A DNA stretch of 64,000 nucleotides from Sphingobacterium tabacisoli (lineage in GTDB: Bacteria; Bacteroidota; Bacteroidia; Sphingobacteriales; Sphingobacteriaceae): assembly GCF_017908035.1 (NCBI RefSeq), contig NZ_JAEQMU010000001.1, positions 186,001 through 250,000 of the forward strand, in the 5' to 3' direction. The notes beneath the pieces were generated by a model that was not told where the DNA came from, searched no databases, and was given only the letters and a program-made list of their open reading frames with translations. Shown here in pieces: positions 37,569 to 46,529 of this stretch (position 1 is its first letter; each line of letters starts with the position of its first letter). Made by a program: the position numbers and the translations under genes.

Positions 37569-38693
37569 TTAATTAGGTAATGTAGGTCTGGTCACTGCGG
37601 GTCTTTCGCTGCTCAGGGTATTGATAAAAGCCAACAGCGCACTACGCTCATCACGACTAAGATTTAATGGTTTGATATGTGGCGATAGAACACCGGATAT
37701 ACGTTGACCATTCATCTGCGGCATACCATCGCTTAAGAGGTCGACAAGGAGATCAAGGGACGCTACAGATCCATTGTGCAGATAGGGGGCAGTATGGGCT
37801 ACGTTTCGCAATCCAGGTGTTCTGAATTTCCCTCGGTCGGCATTGATATTGGTGAAATTAAAACGTCCATAGTCTGGAAGTTGTTGTTGATCGAGCGAAT
37901 TGCCAAGATTATGGTATTGTAGATCAGTGAAGAAGGGACCGTTATGACAGTTGATACAAGCCGCTTTGGTACGGAAGAGATGTAACCCTTCGAGCTGTTG
38001 GTCATTCAACGCGCTGAATTCGCCTTTGATAAATCGGTCAAAGCTAGTCTCACCGCTTACTATACTTTTTGTATAGGCCGTTAATGCGGCTAAGATACGC
38101 TCTGTAGTGATGTTGTCATCTGCGTATGCTTCCTGAAATAGAATGCGATACCCCGCTATGGCCTGTAGTAGTCCAGGCAATGCCTGGACATCGCCTGCCA
38201 TCTCATGAGGTGATTCAATAGCGATGGTAAGCTGCTCGGCGAAGGTCTTGGCACGACCATCTAGCATGAGGTGTCCATCTAGATGCCAGGAATCTTGTAT
38301 AGATGGGGTGTTCCGATTGCCGCCACCAACAGCTACTACCGCTCGATCGATCCAATAGTTTTCAGCGACATGGCACGATGCGCAGGAATTATTGCGCTTG
38401 CCCAATCGGCTATCAAAAAATAAAATTTTGCCCAGTTCTACTACTTTTGGGGATTCTGTCTGTACACGCTCCGGTAAAAATGCCAGTTCTTTTTTGGTAA
38501 CTCCAGAAAACCAATTGGCCGAAGGCCATAGGTCTGGAGAGCTACTGTACTGCTCCCGAAGGGGCTTATTGACCTCGGGTTCTGGGCTGGAATTCTCCGG
38601 CTCATCAGTGTCCATACTGCTTTTGGTACATTGTACGCTTAAAACAACGGCAGTCAAGATAGACAAGAAAATATATACGGTTCTATGTCTCAT
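37569..38693 (-). CDS. di-haem cytochrome c peroxidase/MauG-like lipoprotein, 374 aa
   Basis: The leader ends in VVLSVQC, a lipobox. Two haem-binding CxxCH motifs are present: NSCASCH (C104, C107, H108) and AACINCH (C246, C249, H250), with the family segments GKILFFDSRLGKRN and HLMLDGRAKTFAEQ. Members reduce peroxide or oxidise protein residues in the periplasm. The start is the ATG at 38693, which overlaps the upstream receptor stop as ATGA; the TTG two codons earlier is less likely. Its place between two haem-type receptors suggests a role in haem or iron handling, for instance oxidative release, but this is inference. Confidence 0.85.
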   Translation of the reverse strand: MRHRTVYIFLSILTAVVLSVQCTKSSMDTDEPENSSPEPEVNKPLREQYSSSPDLWPSANWFSGVTKKELAFLPERVQTESPKVVELGKILFFDSRLGKRNNSCASCHVAENYWIDRAVVAVGGGNRNTPSIQDSWHLDGHLMLDGRAKTFAEQLTIAIESPHEMAGDVQALPGLLQAIAGYRILFQEAYADDNITTERILAALTAYTKSIVSGETSFDRFIKGEFSALNDQQLEGLHLFRTKAACINCHNGPFFTDLQYHNLGNSLDQQQLPDYGRFNFTNINADRGKFRTPGLRNVAHTAPYLHNGSVASLDLLVDLLSDGMPQMNGQRISGVLSPHIKPLNLSRDERSALLAFINTLSSERPAVTRPTLPN

Positions 38694-41056
38694 CGCCAAT
38701 CTGACAAATTATAAGATACGCCTACAAAAAACATTCTGCCGGGTTGCGAAGGTACTTTGCGATCTATAAAATTGAGAATGTTTTCTACATTGCAACGGAC
38801 TGACATATTCTTTTCGAAAAATTTCTTTTCTAAACCAGCATGCACCAAGTAATGATCACGGACAAAGGTGTCATACCGATCCATATATCCATTGGCATTT
38901 TTATCACTGAATGGGGATTTGCCCCTGAAGTTAAGACGGAAATTGACACTGGCATCCCAAGGCTGATAGGTGTAAAAAACACGGGTATTGAACATGTGTC
39001 TGGAGCGATTTTCTATCCCCCAATAGTCAGCTGCTGTCGGGTTATAATTGACTGTACCTCCAATGGGATCGAATAGGGGAGCATAGTATTTACCGCCTTC
39101 TCTGATTTCATCACCCACTGTTTTGTCTTTGGCAATGAGGTACTGATAACCTGTGCTAAACTGTAGATTGGGAACTGGCACATAGGACAAGGAAAATTCG
39201 GTACCTTTGTAATATGCTTTCGCATTATTACGGTAGGAATAAATCAAATTCCCCTGTATATCCTGGCCTACTAGTACAGGATTGATCTGATTGGAAATAT
39301 CATGATAGAAAGCACTGACTTCTGTTCGTATCTTTTTGTTGAGCGTCTCGAATATTAAACTGAAATTATAGGATTTGCTCATTTCTGCATTGAGTGTCAA
39401 TCCCTTGATCTCGTTATACACGGGTTCGAGTTCGTATTGGCTCAGCTGCCCCTTTTCCATCATCTCATTTATGGTATTACGCAGTACCATGCTGCCTACC
39501 ATCATATTATTATGGGCTGGGTTATACGATACCTGATACATCTTGCGCATATCAGGCGCTTTAAATGCGGTACCATATGCCGCCTTGAAAGTCAAGACCG
39601 GAAGTATTTTATATTTCAGAGCCATGGAAGGATCCAGACGCCAACCGTACTTGGCAATATAATCATAGCGTAGTCCTCCGCTCACTTCTAAGTGGTTAAA
39701 GAGCTGCCAATTGGCCTGTGAGTAGGCGAAATAAGAGGTAATACTGTTCTGATTGTTAAGGATGTTTTGATCGATAGTCTCTAATGTTCCCCCTACACCT
39801 GAAATAACATCCAGATTATTTTCTAGAGAATAGGATACTTGTTGCTCTAAACGATGTAGAATTTGTCCGAAATTGGTCTGGTTTAAGCTATCACCTTGTG
39901 ATAAAGTAACACTCATGTCGGCATTGTAGCGCGTTAGGTAATAGCGCGTCATACTTTTCCAACGTGTATTGAAGATGTGTTCGAAGTTTGTGGACAGGTT
40001 AATGTCATATTCGTCTAATACATCCTGTGTCTGAAAGTTTACCCCAAAATCTTTATTCATAAAACTGCGGCGCATACTACCGCGACCCATGACCGAGAGT
40101 AGATTGTGAGGGTTGAATCTGTAGCGAAAGCGCGCCTGTGCACCATAACTATCGTAAGGAGGAGCTGTGGTACCTTTAATATTGCCCTGGTCGGTGTTGA
40201 ATCCGTCCGTATGATAGTAGTTCGTATTTAAGGCAAGGCTACCTTTATTTTTTAAAATTGGAGCTTCGCCATCTACCGAAAGATCCAGGGTATTGTTTGT
40301 ACCATAGTTGACCGTACCATAGAGCTGGGGTGCCGTAATATTATGACGTGTAATAACATTGATCGTACCACCTAGTGCATCACCACCATATAACAAGGAG
40401 GCTGCACCTTTCGTGATTTCTATACGTTCTACATTACTTACGCTTATACGGGAAAGATCAAAACTACCTCCATTTCTTCCGACCATGGGTTGTCCATCAA
40501 TTAAAACCAGAACATATTCGCTCCCAAAGCCCTGCATCTGAACACCGACTGAACGGGATCCTGATCCTACATCGTTGACTATGGCAACTCCCGTCTGTTC
40601 TTTGACGACCTCATCGAGACGTCTGCTACCCATCAATTGTATGGTGCGTCGGTCAATAATAGTAACGGGCATAATACTATTCTCGATTTTGATGAGGGAT
40701 TCTGCATTGCTATTTCCTTTTCGTTGTCGTGTCACCAAGACGTTCTCAAGGTTGGTATCTTTTTTTTCTAATACAACATCGTACGTGTTTATCGTGTGGG
40801 TCAGCTTTATGGTATCTATGCGTGTTTTGAAACCGATGCAGCTCACTTCGAGAATAACGGTGCCCAATGCGGCCTGTTTGAATTCATAAAATCCCTCGTT
40901 AGTACTGAGAACACGTCGCAATCCAAGTCCTACAGTAGCTTTTGTCAGTTCTCGGCCTTCTGGGTCTGTAATTTTTCCGCGCAGTACCACTTCTTGCGCA
41001 AAGGCGCAGCTGGTAGAAATGAGCAGCAGGTATAGTATAATAATACGGTTCTTCAT
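38690..41056 (-). CDS. TonB-dependent receptor, haem-type (HmuR-like), 788 aa
   Basis: Signal peptide ends near CAFAQEV. A carboxypeptidase-regulatory-like domain is followed by a plug with MGSRRLDEVVKEQTGVAIVND, VLIDGQPMVGRN and IEITKGAASLLYGGDALGGTINVIT, and a barrel with YGTAFKAPDMRKMYQVSYNPAHNN, the FRAP-like region. The C terminus, GRMFFVGVSYNLSDWR, closes the barrel. It is translationally coupled to the peroxidase gene and lies 37 bp after an HmuY-like gene. The paralogous receptor at 35169-37547 shares the plug and strand order, so the operon delivers two related receptors, maybe for different haem carriers. Confidence 0.85.
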   Translation of the reverse strand: MKNRIIILYLLLISTSCAFAQEVVLRGKITDPEGRELTKATVGLGLRRVLSTNEGFYEFKQAALGTVILEVSCIGFKTRIDTIKLTHTINTYDVVLEKKDTNLENVLVTRQRKGNSNAESLIKIENSIMPVTIIDRRTIQLMGSRRLDEVVKEQTGVAIVNDVGSGSRSVGVQMQGFGSEYVLVLIDGQPMVGRNGGSFDLSRISVSNVERIEITKGAASLLYGGDALGGTINVITRHNITAPQLYGTVNYGTNNTLDLSVDGEAPILKNKGSLALNTNYYHTDGFNTDQGNIKGTTAPPYDSYGAQARFRYRFNPHNLLSVMGRGSMRRSFMNKDFGVNFQTQDVLDEYDINLSTNFEHIFNTRWKSMTRYYLTRYNADMSVTLSQGDSLNQTNFGQILHRLEQQVSYSLENNLDVISGVGGTLETIDQNILNNQNSITSYFAYSQANWQLFNHLEVSGGLRYDYIAKYGWRLDPSMALKYKILPVLTFKAAYGTAFKAPDMRKMYQVSYNPAHNNMMVGSMVLRNTINEMMEKGQLSQYELEPVYNEIKGLTLNAEMSKSYNFSLIFETLNKKIRTEVSAFYHDISNQINPVLVGQDIQGNLIYSYRNNAKAYYKGTEFSLSYVPVPNLQFSTGYQYLIAKDKTVGDEIREGGKYYAPLFDPIGGTVNYNPTAADYWGIENRSRHMFNTRVFYTYQPWDASVNFRLNFRGKSPFSDKNANGYMDRYDTFVRDHYLVHAGLEKKFFEKNMSVRCNVENILNFIDRKVPSQPGRMFFVGVSYNLSDWR

Positions 41057-41093
41057 TATATAAAGTTGTCATCCTGTTCTAAAGGAGCTCTTT

Positions 41094-42302
41094 TTAATTT
41101 TTAGTGCGAATATTCCGGCTACCGTCTTTTTGGATAAAATATCTAAAAGTCAGATAGGGTGAAGGCCAGTTACGGTCCGTGAGTGCCTCTGGTGCCCCCC
41201 GATACATTGATATCAATTGCAACTTGCCGTAGCGATAGCTGCCATCGGCCTGTTCCAATCGGAGATAATAGGCCCGGTAGGGGAAGGGTTTGGCTATAAA
41301 TGTACTGCCATACTCATACCAGGGGTTTATACCAGGACCATATTCTGATGTGTAACTGATCTGTGCCTGCTCCGCAGGTCTACTGTCAAAAAAGTCATCA
41401 TCTGGCGCTTCATCCATAAAATCATAACCATAGTCGTATGGAATCAATGCAGATTTTGTAATAGGACCTCCGAATCCGGGATTTAGGTTGTATGTGGCAT
41501 TGTTCAGCCAGATATGACTGTTCATATCGCCGGTAAAAGCAATGTCCCAATCTGCGGTAGTGAGGTAGCGTAAAGAATCTGCGGCATCGCGAATAAACTG
41601 TTGCTTGCGATCGCTGAAGCGGAAGGTAAAGATGCTGTATTTACCGGTTTCTTTGCCACTTTTGCTGTATTCAACTTGTATAAAATTACGGTTGTCTCTA
41701 TAATCGGCATTATTGACCATAAGTGTCCAGGCTTTACCATTATAGAGGTATACGCGTCCGTTATCATTGTCTGCATACACCCACTTGATTTGGGGATTCG
41801 CTGGTGCTGTTTGCAACGCACCACGCCAGTCTATTGCTATACCGTCATTTTGTTCAATCCCCAGATGGCCATCGATATCCATTTGATACCATTGGCCGCT
41901 CCGGAAAAGATATGATTTGCCGTCACTTGTGCTTTTATATGCTGTATTCTCTTGTGCCGATGTTGGATGGTTGGCCATATTGGCCAACCATGTTATATCT
42001 TCGTCGCTGCTGCCATTTATCTTTGCTGCCGCATTGATGAATTCCTGGTTTTGACTTACAAATCGGATCGAGTCCGTATTTTTGGTGGTAAAATAACGCT
42101 GTCGCAGGTATACGTCACCCGCCTCATAGTTTTGTTCCCATCCGTCCGACGCCAGAGTGTCACCTGGAAGATCGAATATCACTGTGCTATATCCATCTTG
42201 GTAATCCGGTGTAAGGTCTTGCAACTTATAACAGGAACTTAATGTTACAAAAGCTAGCAGAATGGCACTGATAGGAATCGTCTTGTACCCGATGTTGTTC
42301 AT
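41094..42302 (-). CDS. HmuY-like haem-binding lipoprotein with inserted domain, 402 aa
   Basis: Leader with lipobox VTLSSCYK. HmuY-type landmarks are WDIAFTGDMNSHIWLN, PFPYRAYYLRL, GKLQLISMYRGAPEALTD and the C-terminal YFIQKDGSRN. HmuY proteins pick up haem outside the cell and pass it to the TonB receptor. The middle repeats and extra length make it much bigger than a classic HmuY of about 215 residues. Start chosen at the ATG 42302 (MNNIGYKTIPI), 13 bp after the upstream stop; an earlier start at 42359 would overlap that gene by 44 bp and remove the signal from the N terminus. Confidence 0.82.
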   Translation of the reverse strand: MNNIGYKTIPISAILLAFVTLSSCYKLQDLTPDYQDGYSTVIFDLPGDTLASDGWEQNYEAGDVYLRQRYFTTKNTDSIRFVSQNQEFINAAAKINGSSDEDITWLANMANHPTSAQENTAYKSTSDGKSYLFRSGQWYQMDIDGHLGIEQNDGIAIDWRGALQTAPANPQIKWVYADNDNGRVYLYNGKAWTLMVNNADYRDNRNFIQVEYSKSGKETGKYSIFTFRFSDRKQQFIRDAADSLRYLTTADWDIAFTGDMNSHIWLNNATYNLNPGFGGPITKSALIPYDYGYDFMDEAPDDDFFDSRPAEQAQISYTSEYGPGINPWYEYGSTFIAKPFPYRAYYLRLEQADGSYRYGKLQLISMYRGAPEALTDRNWPSPYLTFRYFIQKDGSRNIRTKN

Positions 42303-42315
42303 TACGATATGTCGG

Positions 42316-43356
42316 CTAATTGATATAAATTCTATTCGCTGCAGTGTATGTAATAGCAATATCCTGCTTGCCGGTTTTATCGTTTAAGATATTGTAAGAA
42401 GGATAGGTAAAAGTAATGTAATCCACATAATCCCCTGCGGAGCTTGTCAATGCAGGCAATTTGAAACTAATCGTATTGCCTTCCTGTTTGAATTCAGAAA
42501 CCGTAATCAATTTGTATTCCCCATTATTAACATGGTAGAACGTGATTTTGGAACATTTGCCGGCGTAGTACTTAATTGCTCTACCTGCCAGCTCACCATC
42601 ATCCATGAGAAATCTGATTTCGTCACCAACTTTTATGGTCTTGGCAATAGGAGCCTCTTGTTTGAAATGGGTGTTAAATAAAGGATGAGGTCTAATATAG
42701 CCTTGCGCCACGTTTATGGTCTTGGTGCCGATATTTAATTTGATATCGTGACGGCCTGTATCCATCGCTGTGGTATAGTCAGGAAGTTTTGCGCCTATCA
42801 CGGTCGACTTGATAGTTGTTGTCGTTAGGTCAAACTCAAACCCGTCGCTAGCTCTACGGGCAAAAACACGGACAGCATTGGGATCTCCCCCAGCTAGAAA
42901 ATATTGACCGTTGATAACCACCTGAGGAGAACCTGAAAACCATTGAAGCCATGTGGCATTATTAGCGGCCAGGATAATTGGGTTAGGGGTCTGTAATATA
43001 AACCTAAGTTTATATGTTTTTATTGTAGCATCTTCTGCGGTCACCGTAAACGATAGACTTTCCGTAACGGTAACAGGCTGGCCTGATGCTGGCGATACCG
43101 ATGCTCCTTTGGATACAGCAATGGTCGGGGTAATGCTTTCAGGTATAGCTACAGCTTTATCCCAATAGATGAGGAGCTCATCACCGGAAATAACGGCTTG
43201 AATAGAATCTCCTTCTGTAAAGCTTTTGATAGCAAACTTGGTGATCTCATTATAAGGGAGCTTTATCTGCTCATATTCTGTCTTTGTACAGGAACTTATA
43301 TATACTACCGAAAGTGTAAGTACGGTAAGTACGAATTGCTTGATATATTGTCTCAT
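42316..43356 (-). CDS. lipoprotein with DUF5018-like domain, 346 aa
   Basis: Leader with lipobox YISSCTK. The segment of about residues 35-120, with ITPTIAVSKGASVSPASGQPVTVTESLSFTVTAEDATIKTYKL, fits DUF5018-like beta-sandwich lipoproteins; the middle, with NPIILAANNATWLQWFSGSPQVVINGQYF, resembles an IPT/TIG unit. It has the same general plan as the next lipoprotein, 30 bp upstream. Function unknown; position in the haem operon suggests a cell-surface haem-capturing or receptor-assisting role. Confidence 0.68.
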   Translation of the reverse strand: MRQYIKQFVLTVLTLSVVYISSCTKTEYEQIKLPYNEITKFAIKSFTEGDSIQAVISGDELLIYWDKAVAIPESITPTIAVSKGASVSPASGQPVTVTESLSFTVTAEDATIKTYKLRFILQTPNPIILAANNATWLQWFSGSPQVVINGQYFLAGGDPNAVRVFARRASDGFEFDLTTTTIKSTVIGAKLPDYTTAMDTGRHDIKLNIGTKTINVAQGYIRPHPLFNTHFKQEAPIAKTIKVGDEIRFLMDDGELAGRAIKYYAGKCSKITFYHVNNGEYKLITVSEFKQEGNTISFKLPALTSSAGDYVDYITFTYPSYNILNDKTGKQDIAITYTAANRIYIN

Positions 43357-43386
43357 TTCTGTTCTAAAAAAATTAGGTGTCTTGAA

Positions 43387-44550
43387 TTAAAGAATTTGCA
43401 TAAAGAAAGGTACCGCACTTAGGTTGTTTTTGCCCCAACCCGTTGCGTCTTCGTAATCAAAATAGAGCGCAAAAGAAGCATGATTTACAACAATGCCCGA
43501 AACCGATGAATTGCCTTCATATTTTCCAGCAGGTAAATTCGGAACACGAAGTTTTACTTCGGCTCTATCATACGAAATGATTTCTAATTCGATGGGTGTA
43601 TCAAACAGCGATTCCGGAAAATCGGCCGGTACAGTGGTTGGTCCTCCAGGTGTTTGTTTTCGGATAATCATATACACCCGTTTCAACCCAATTATGGTTC
43701 CATTTAAGCTATTGTCAAAGGCTTGATTGCTCCGGACTTTGAGTACAACTTGATCACCTGTTTTTTTGGTCCAAGCGGTAAGGCTAGATTCAGCAGCATC
43801 GTAAAAACCTGGCTTTTTGTACGTCAATCGAAGGGGAGGTAGTGTCGTTGTGCGGCCTTTGTGCATAAACTTGATGTCGTACAAACCAGAATCTGCCTCA
43901 ATATTCGTACGTAACTGTGCCTGATAGTAGGCGTTAGAGTGGTTGATCGTTAGGGTATTTAATGCCAACAGATCGCTACGTACCTTGCCGGTAGAGCGGT
44001 GGGTGGCTTCAAAACGTAAATCTCTACTTGTAGATTCAAAATTACCCAGAATATTGACCCGACCTCCAGCGACAACCTCTAACGGACTTGTGGTATTAAT
44101 CTGGGAAGTTGATGCGTTGAAACTATATCCTGCAATTAATGCCTCTGGGTAGGCTTGTGTCTTGATAATCAGTGTGTAATTTCTTATTATATCGTCTGAT
44201 CCTAGGACATGATATTTGTAACCTATTGTATCGACAGGTACAGGCTCTATGCCTCCATCGAGGTTTATTTCCTTTTTGTCCGCATCGACCAATATAGCGC
44301 CTGTTTCGATTTTGATTTCAGGTACGATAACATCAATACCGGAGTAATAAGGGATGTAAAGGGTGATCGTACTGTTGACATCATCGATCGCTCCAGAAAG
44401 CGGTTGAGCATCATTCGTGACTTTATATTCTAAAATTCGATTACTTGTTTTCTCTTCTAACGGAACGAGTTCGGTTTTTGTACAGGATGTGATAGCGGTA
44501 AATACTACGCTCATGCTTAAGAGTATGTATAGTGTGGTTAAAAATTTCAT
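43387..44550 (-). CDS. lipoprotein of unknown function, IPT/TIG-like, 387 aa
   Basis: Leader with lipobox TAITSCTK. An N-terminal domain ends in YTLIIKTQAYPEALIAG and a beta-sandwich follows, with SPLEVVAGGRVNILGNFESTSRDLRFEA, an IPT/TIG-like opening. No other domain is recognised. It is separated by 29 bp from the HmuY-like gene upstream and by 30 bp from the DUF5018-like gene downstream, within the haem operon. It could be an accessory surface protein for the HmuY/receptor system; that is an inference from location. Confidence 0.68.
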   Translation of the reverse strand: MKFLTTLYILLSMSVVFTAITSCTKTELVPLEEKTSNRILEYKVTNDAQPLSGAIDDVNSTITLYIPYYSGIDVIVPEIKIETGAILVDADKKEINLDGGIEPVPVDTIGYKYHVLGSDDIIRNYTLIIKTQAYPEALIAGYSFNASTSQINTTSPLEVVAGGRVNILGNFESTSRDLRFEATHRSTGKVRSDLLALNTLTINHSNAYYQAQLRTNIEADSGLYDIKFMHKGRTTTLPPLRLTYKKPGFYDAAESSLTAWTKKTGDQVVLKVRSNQAFDNSLNGTIIGLKRVYMIIRKQTPGGPTTVPADFPESLFDTPIELEIISYDRAEVKLRVPNLPAGKYEGNSSVSGIVVNHASFALYFDYEDATGWGKNNLSAVPFFMQIL

Positions 44551-44579
44551 ATGATTAATTTGATTTTTTTAATAAAAAA

Positions 44580-45467
44580 TTAGTTAGATACTGTTATTCT
44601 GCGGCTAGACATATTTACAGTCAGCTTTTTGTTGCGTTCTATAAAACCAAAGCGTTTTTCATGTGCTTTAATCACCATATATCGAAAACTTATGGCTGAA
44701 GTTATGTCAGGATGACGCATCATTTTTAAGGGATCCATAATATCTTTGTAGAAGCTTTGGATTTCTATTTTTGCATAGTTTCCCGCGGCAGTTTTGATAA
44801 CTATAGTCCGCGGTTTTAAAGGCTTTCCATCTAAACTTTTAGCATGAGGAAATGCTTTGATGAGATCCTTATTCAGACCATATACCATATGCCAATAGCT
44901 TCCTAGGGGTGGTTCTTGTTGGTTTGGACCTAAGCTTTCACGAATGAAGTTTCCAAAGAAGGTGTAAACAACATGGCCTAAAGGTTCCCCGAAATGCCCT
45001 TGATCATCCAATCCTGCATAGCCTGGTTGTTTGAAAAGATGATCTTCAGGTACCTCCGTAATGTCGTCGTAAAATCCTTCTAAAACAGCGATTCCACCAA
45101 TTCCAGAAGAACCATATCCAAATCCGGACTGACTGCCGTTATTGGCGATGACAGCACTCCTGGCAGTGCCGCTAAAGGTGATATCCCAGCGTTCTGTGGA
45201 CCGATAGGCTGTAGCGACCGAAGAAAACTTCTCTAAACTGAAAAATATCGGATCCTGAGCATCTACGGGTTTATGTCCTTTGGGCATATTGTCGCCGAGA
45301 TTAAGAACCTGAATCTCTCTATTGAAAACGGAATCACTGGGTGGGGTGTCAGGCTCCCAGTCAAAACCATTGAGATCGTAGACTTCGCCACAGGAAACCA
45401 AAGTTAAAATCATACCAAATAGTACAATTAGAGGTTTTATTTTTGATTTGATACATGGTGTTTTCAT
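44580..45467 (-). CDS. HmuY-like lipoprotein, divergent, 295 aa
   Basis: Leader with lipobox LTLVSCGE. HmuY features are RWDITFSGTARSAVI, the strand IVIKTAAGNYAKIEIQSFYKDI and the C-terminal ISFRYMV. It differs from the other two HmuY-like proteins by lacking the final YFIQxDGSRN signature and by a Gly-rich segment in the middle (QSGFGYGSSGIGG). It starts 3 bp after the upstream HmuY-like gene. As with HmuY, the expected job is haem binding at the cell surface; the precise ligand is not shown. Confidence 0.72.
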   Translation of the reverse strand: MKTPCIKSKIKPLIVLFGMILTLVSCGEVYDLNGFDWEPDTPPSDSVFNREIQVLNLGDNMPKGHKPVDAQDPIFFSLEKFSSVATAYRSTERWDITFSGTARSAVIANNGSQSGFGYGSSGIGGIAVLEGFYDDITEVPEDHLFKQPGYAGLDDQGHFGEPLGHVVYTFFGNFIRESLGPNQQEPPLGSYWHMVYGLNKDLIKAFPHAKSLDGKPLKPRTIVIKTAAGNYAKIEIQSFYKDIMDPLKMMRHPDITSAISFRYMVIKAHEKRFGFIERNKKLTVNMSSRRITVSN

Positions 45468-45470
45468 GAT

Positions 45471-46175
45471 TTATTTTGTACTTAGATTACGACTCCCATC
45501 CTGTTGAATAAAGTATTTGAAAGTAAAATAGGGTGCAGGCCAATAAAGGTCAGTTACAGCTGGAGGATTGCCCTTGTAGGCGCTCATGATTTGTAACTTG
45601 GCATATTTTCCAGTAGATAACCGTAAGACATAGGTGCGGTTGGGATAGGGTTTCATAATATGTGTGTTGACATCGTAACTGTACCAACCTGGAGAAGTAT
45701 TGTCCGTAGCCCAGCCAATGGAACTGATGTTGCTTTTGTCAAAATCGCTGTCGGCAGGTGCAGTATCAACGGCGTTATAGGACTGATTAAGCATAATGAT
45801 TGCTGTATTGTCTATGTTACCATCATACCCGGGAGTCCCATTATACTTTTTGTTGTTGATTTGTATATCACCATTATAGTTGCCAGAAAATGCTAAATCC
45901 CATTCGTCGGTTTTAAACCAACGAAGAGAATCCTCTTTACTGCGAATCCAAATTTGTTTCTTTTGTTGGAGGTTGTACAAAAAGGTATAGAAAGGACGTT
46001 TTTCCTTTCCATCGATGCCGTTGGCAATAGAAGCTTTGGTATCTCCCGCTAAATCGTATATAATTGTGCTCTTACCATCTTCTAAAGAAGGCGATGCGTT
46101 GTCTTTGCTACAACCTGTTGCTATTAAAAGAGCCGTTAATGCAAAGAGTTTATTTAAACCAATTCTAAATAACAT
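45471..46175 (-). CDS. HmuY-like haem-binding lipoprotein, 234 aa
   Basis: The likely start is ATG at 46175 (MLFRIGLNKLF), which gives a clean signal with lipobox LIATGCSK; the TTG at 46217 is inside the 21-bp repeat array and upstream of the presumed transcription start. HmuY landmarks are WDLAFSGNYNGDIQINNKKYN, YPNRTYVLRLSTGKYAKLQIMSAYKGNP and the C-terminal YFIQQDGSRN. The length fits classic HmuY. It is the first gene of the receptor/lipoprotein operon, preceded by a -7-like box and tandem repeats. Confidence 0.85.
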   Translation of the reverse strand: MLFRIGLNKLFALTALLIATGCSKDNASPSLEDGKSTIIYDLAGDTKASIANGIDGKEKRPFYTFLYNLQQKKQIWIRSKEDSLRWFKTDEWDLAFSGNYNGDIQINNKKYNGTPGYDGNIDNTAIIMLNQSYNAVDTAPADSDFDKSNISSIGWATDNTSPGWYSYDVNTHIMKPYPNRTYVLRLSTGKYAKLQIMSAYKGNPPAVTDLYWPAPYFTFKYFIQQDGSRNLSTK

Positions 46176-46179
46176 GATG

Positions 46180-46187
46180 CAAAAGTG
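46180..46187 (-). promoter_or_regulatory. -7-like box of the hmuY-led operon
   Basis: CACTTTTG on the minus strand resembles the TAnnTTTG -7 box. It lies only 4 bases before the ATG at 46175, implying a leaderless or nearly leaderless mRNA. The G-C of the first strong 21-bp repeat core is 34 bases further upstream, the same spacing as at the haem-oxygenase gene. Confidence 0.5.
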
Positions 46188-46213
46188 TTTATTTTGTTTT
46201 GAAATAGTTATAT

Positions 46214-46249
46214 GCAATCCGTATTATTTTATATTCAATCTGAATTTTT
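46214..46249 (-). promoter_or_regulatory. tandem 21-bp repeats upstream of the hmuY-led operon
   Basis: A strong core GCAATCCGTATTA starts at 46214 and a weaker copy TCAATCTGAATTT starts at 46235, exactly 21 bp later (coordinates read on the plus strand). The array overlaps the last bases of the Fur-like gene. The same motif occurs twice between the haem oxygenase and hmuT genes. A 21-bp direct-repeat period is what AraC-type activators bind, and an AraC-type gene is in this island. Confidence 0.7.
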
Positions 46250-46520
46250 AGCCTGCGGTAGGAATGGCGAGGGTATATTGTTGGTGACGGTTATATACTT
46301 TTGTACGAACGATACAGCCTAAATGCTCCAATAAACGCACGGTTTTATGTACTGTGGCCCAGCTTACATGGTGACGTGCTCGGATGGTCACCCAAAAGTC
46401 TTCGACACTGCCTATGCACTGAATGTTGCAAAGTGTTTCGATGATGATACGACGTTGCTGACTGATCATATAACCTTGATCAGTCAACATTGTCAGTATA
46501 GTTGCTTTAGTCTGTTCCAT
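46248..46520 (-). CDS. Fur-like winged-helix protein lacking the C-terminal domain, 90 aa
   Basis: The sequence fits the DNA-binding half of Fur-family regulators: GYMISQQRRIIIETLC, then the recognition helix region VSWATVHKTVRLLEHLGCIVRT. The C-terminal half, with the zinc/iron-binding HHH and dimerisation segment, is missing; typical Fur proteins have 130-150 residues. The stop is followed directly by the 21-bp repeats, not by a remnant in another frame, so it appears to be a finished short protein. It lies 9 bp after the haem-oxygenase gene. It might regulate the locus or antagonise Fur at shared sites; this is inference. Confidence 0.7.
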   Translation of the reverse strand: MEQTKATILTMLTDQGYMISQQRRIIIETLCNIQCIGSVEDFWVTIRARHHVSWATVHKTVRLLEHLGCIVRTKVYNRHQQYTLAIPTAG

Positions 46521-46529
46521 TATTGGAAA

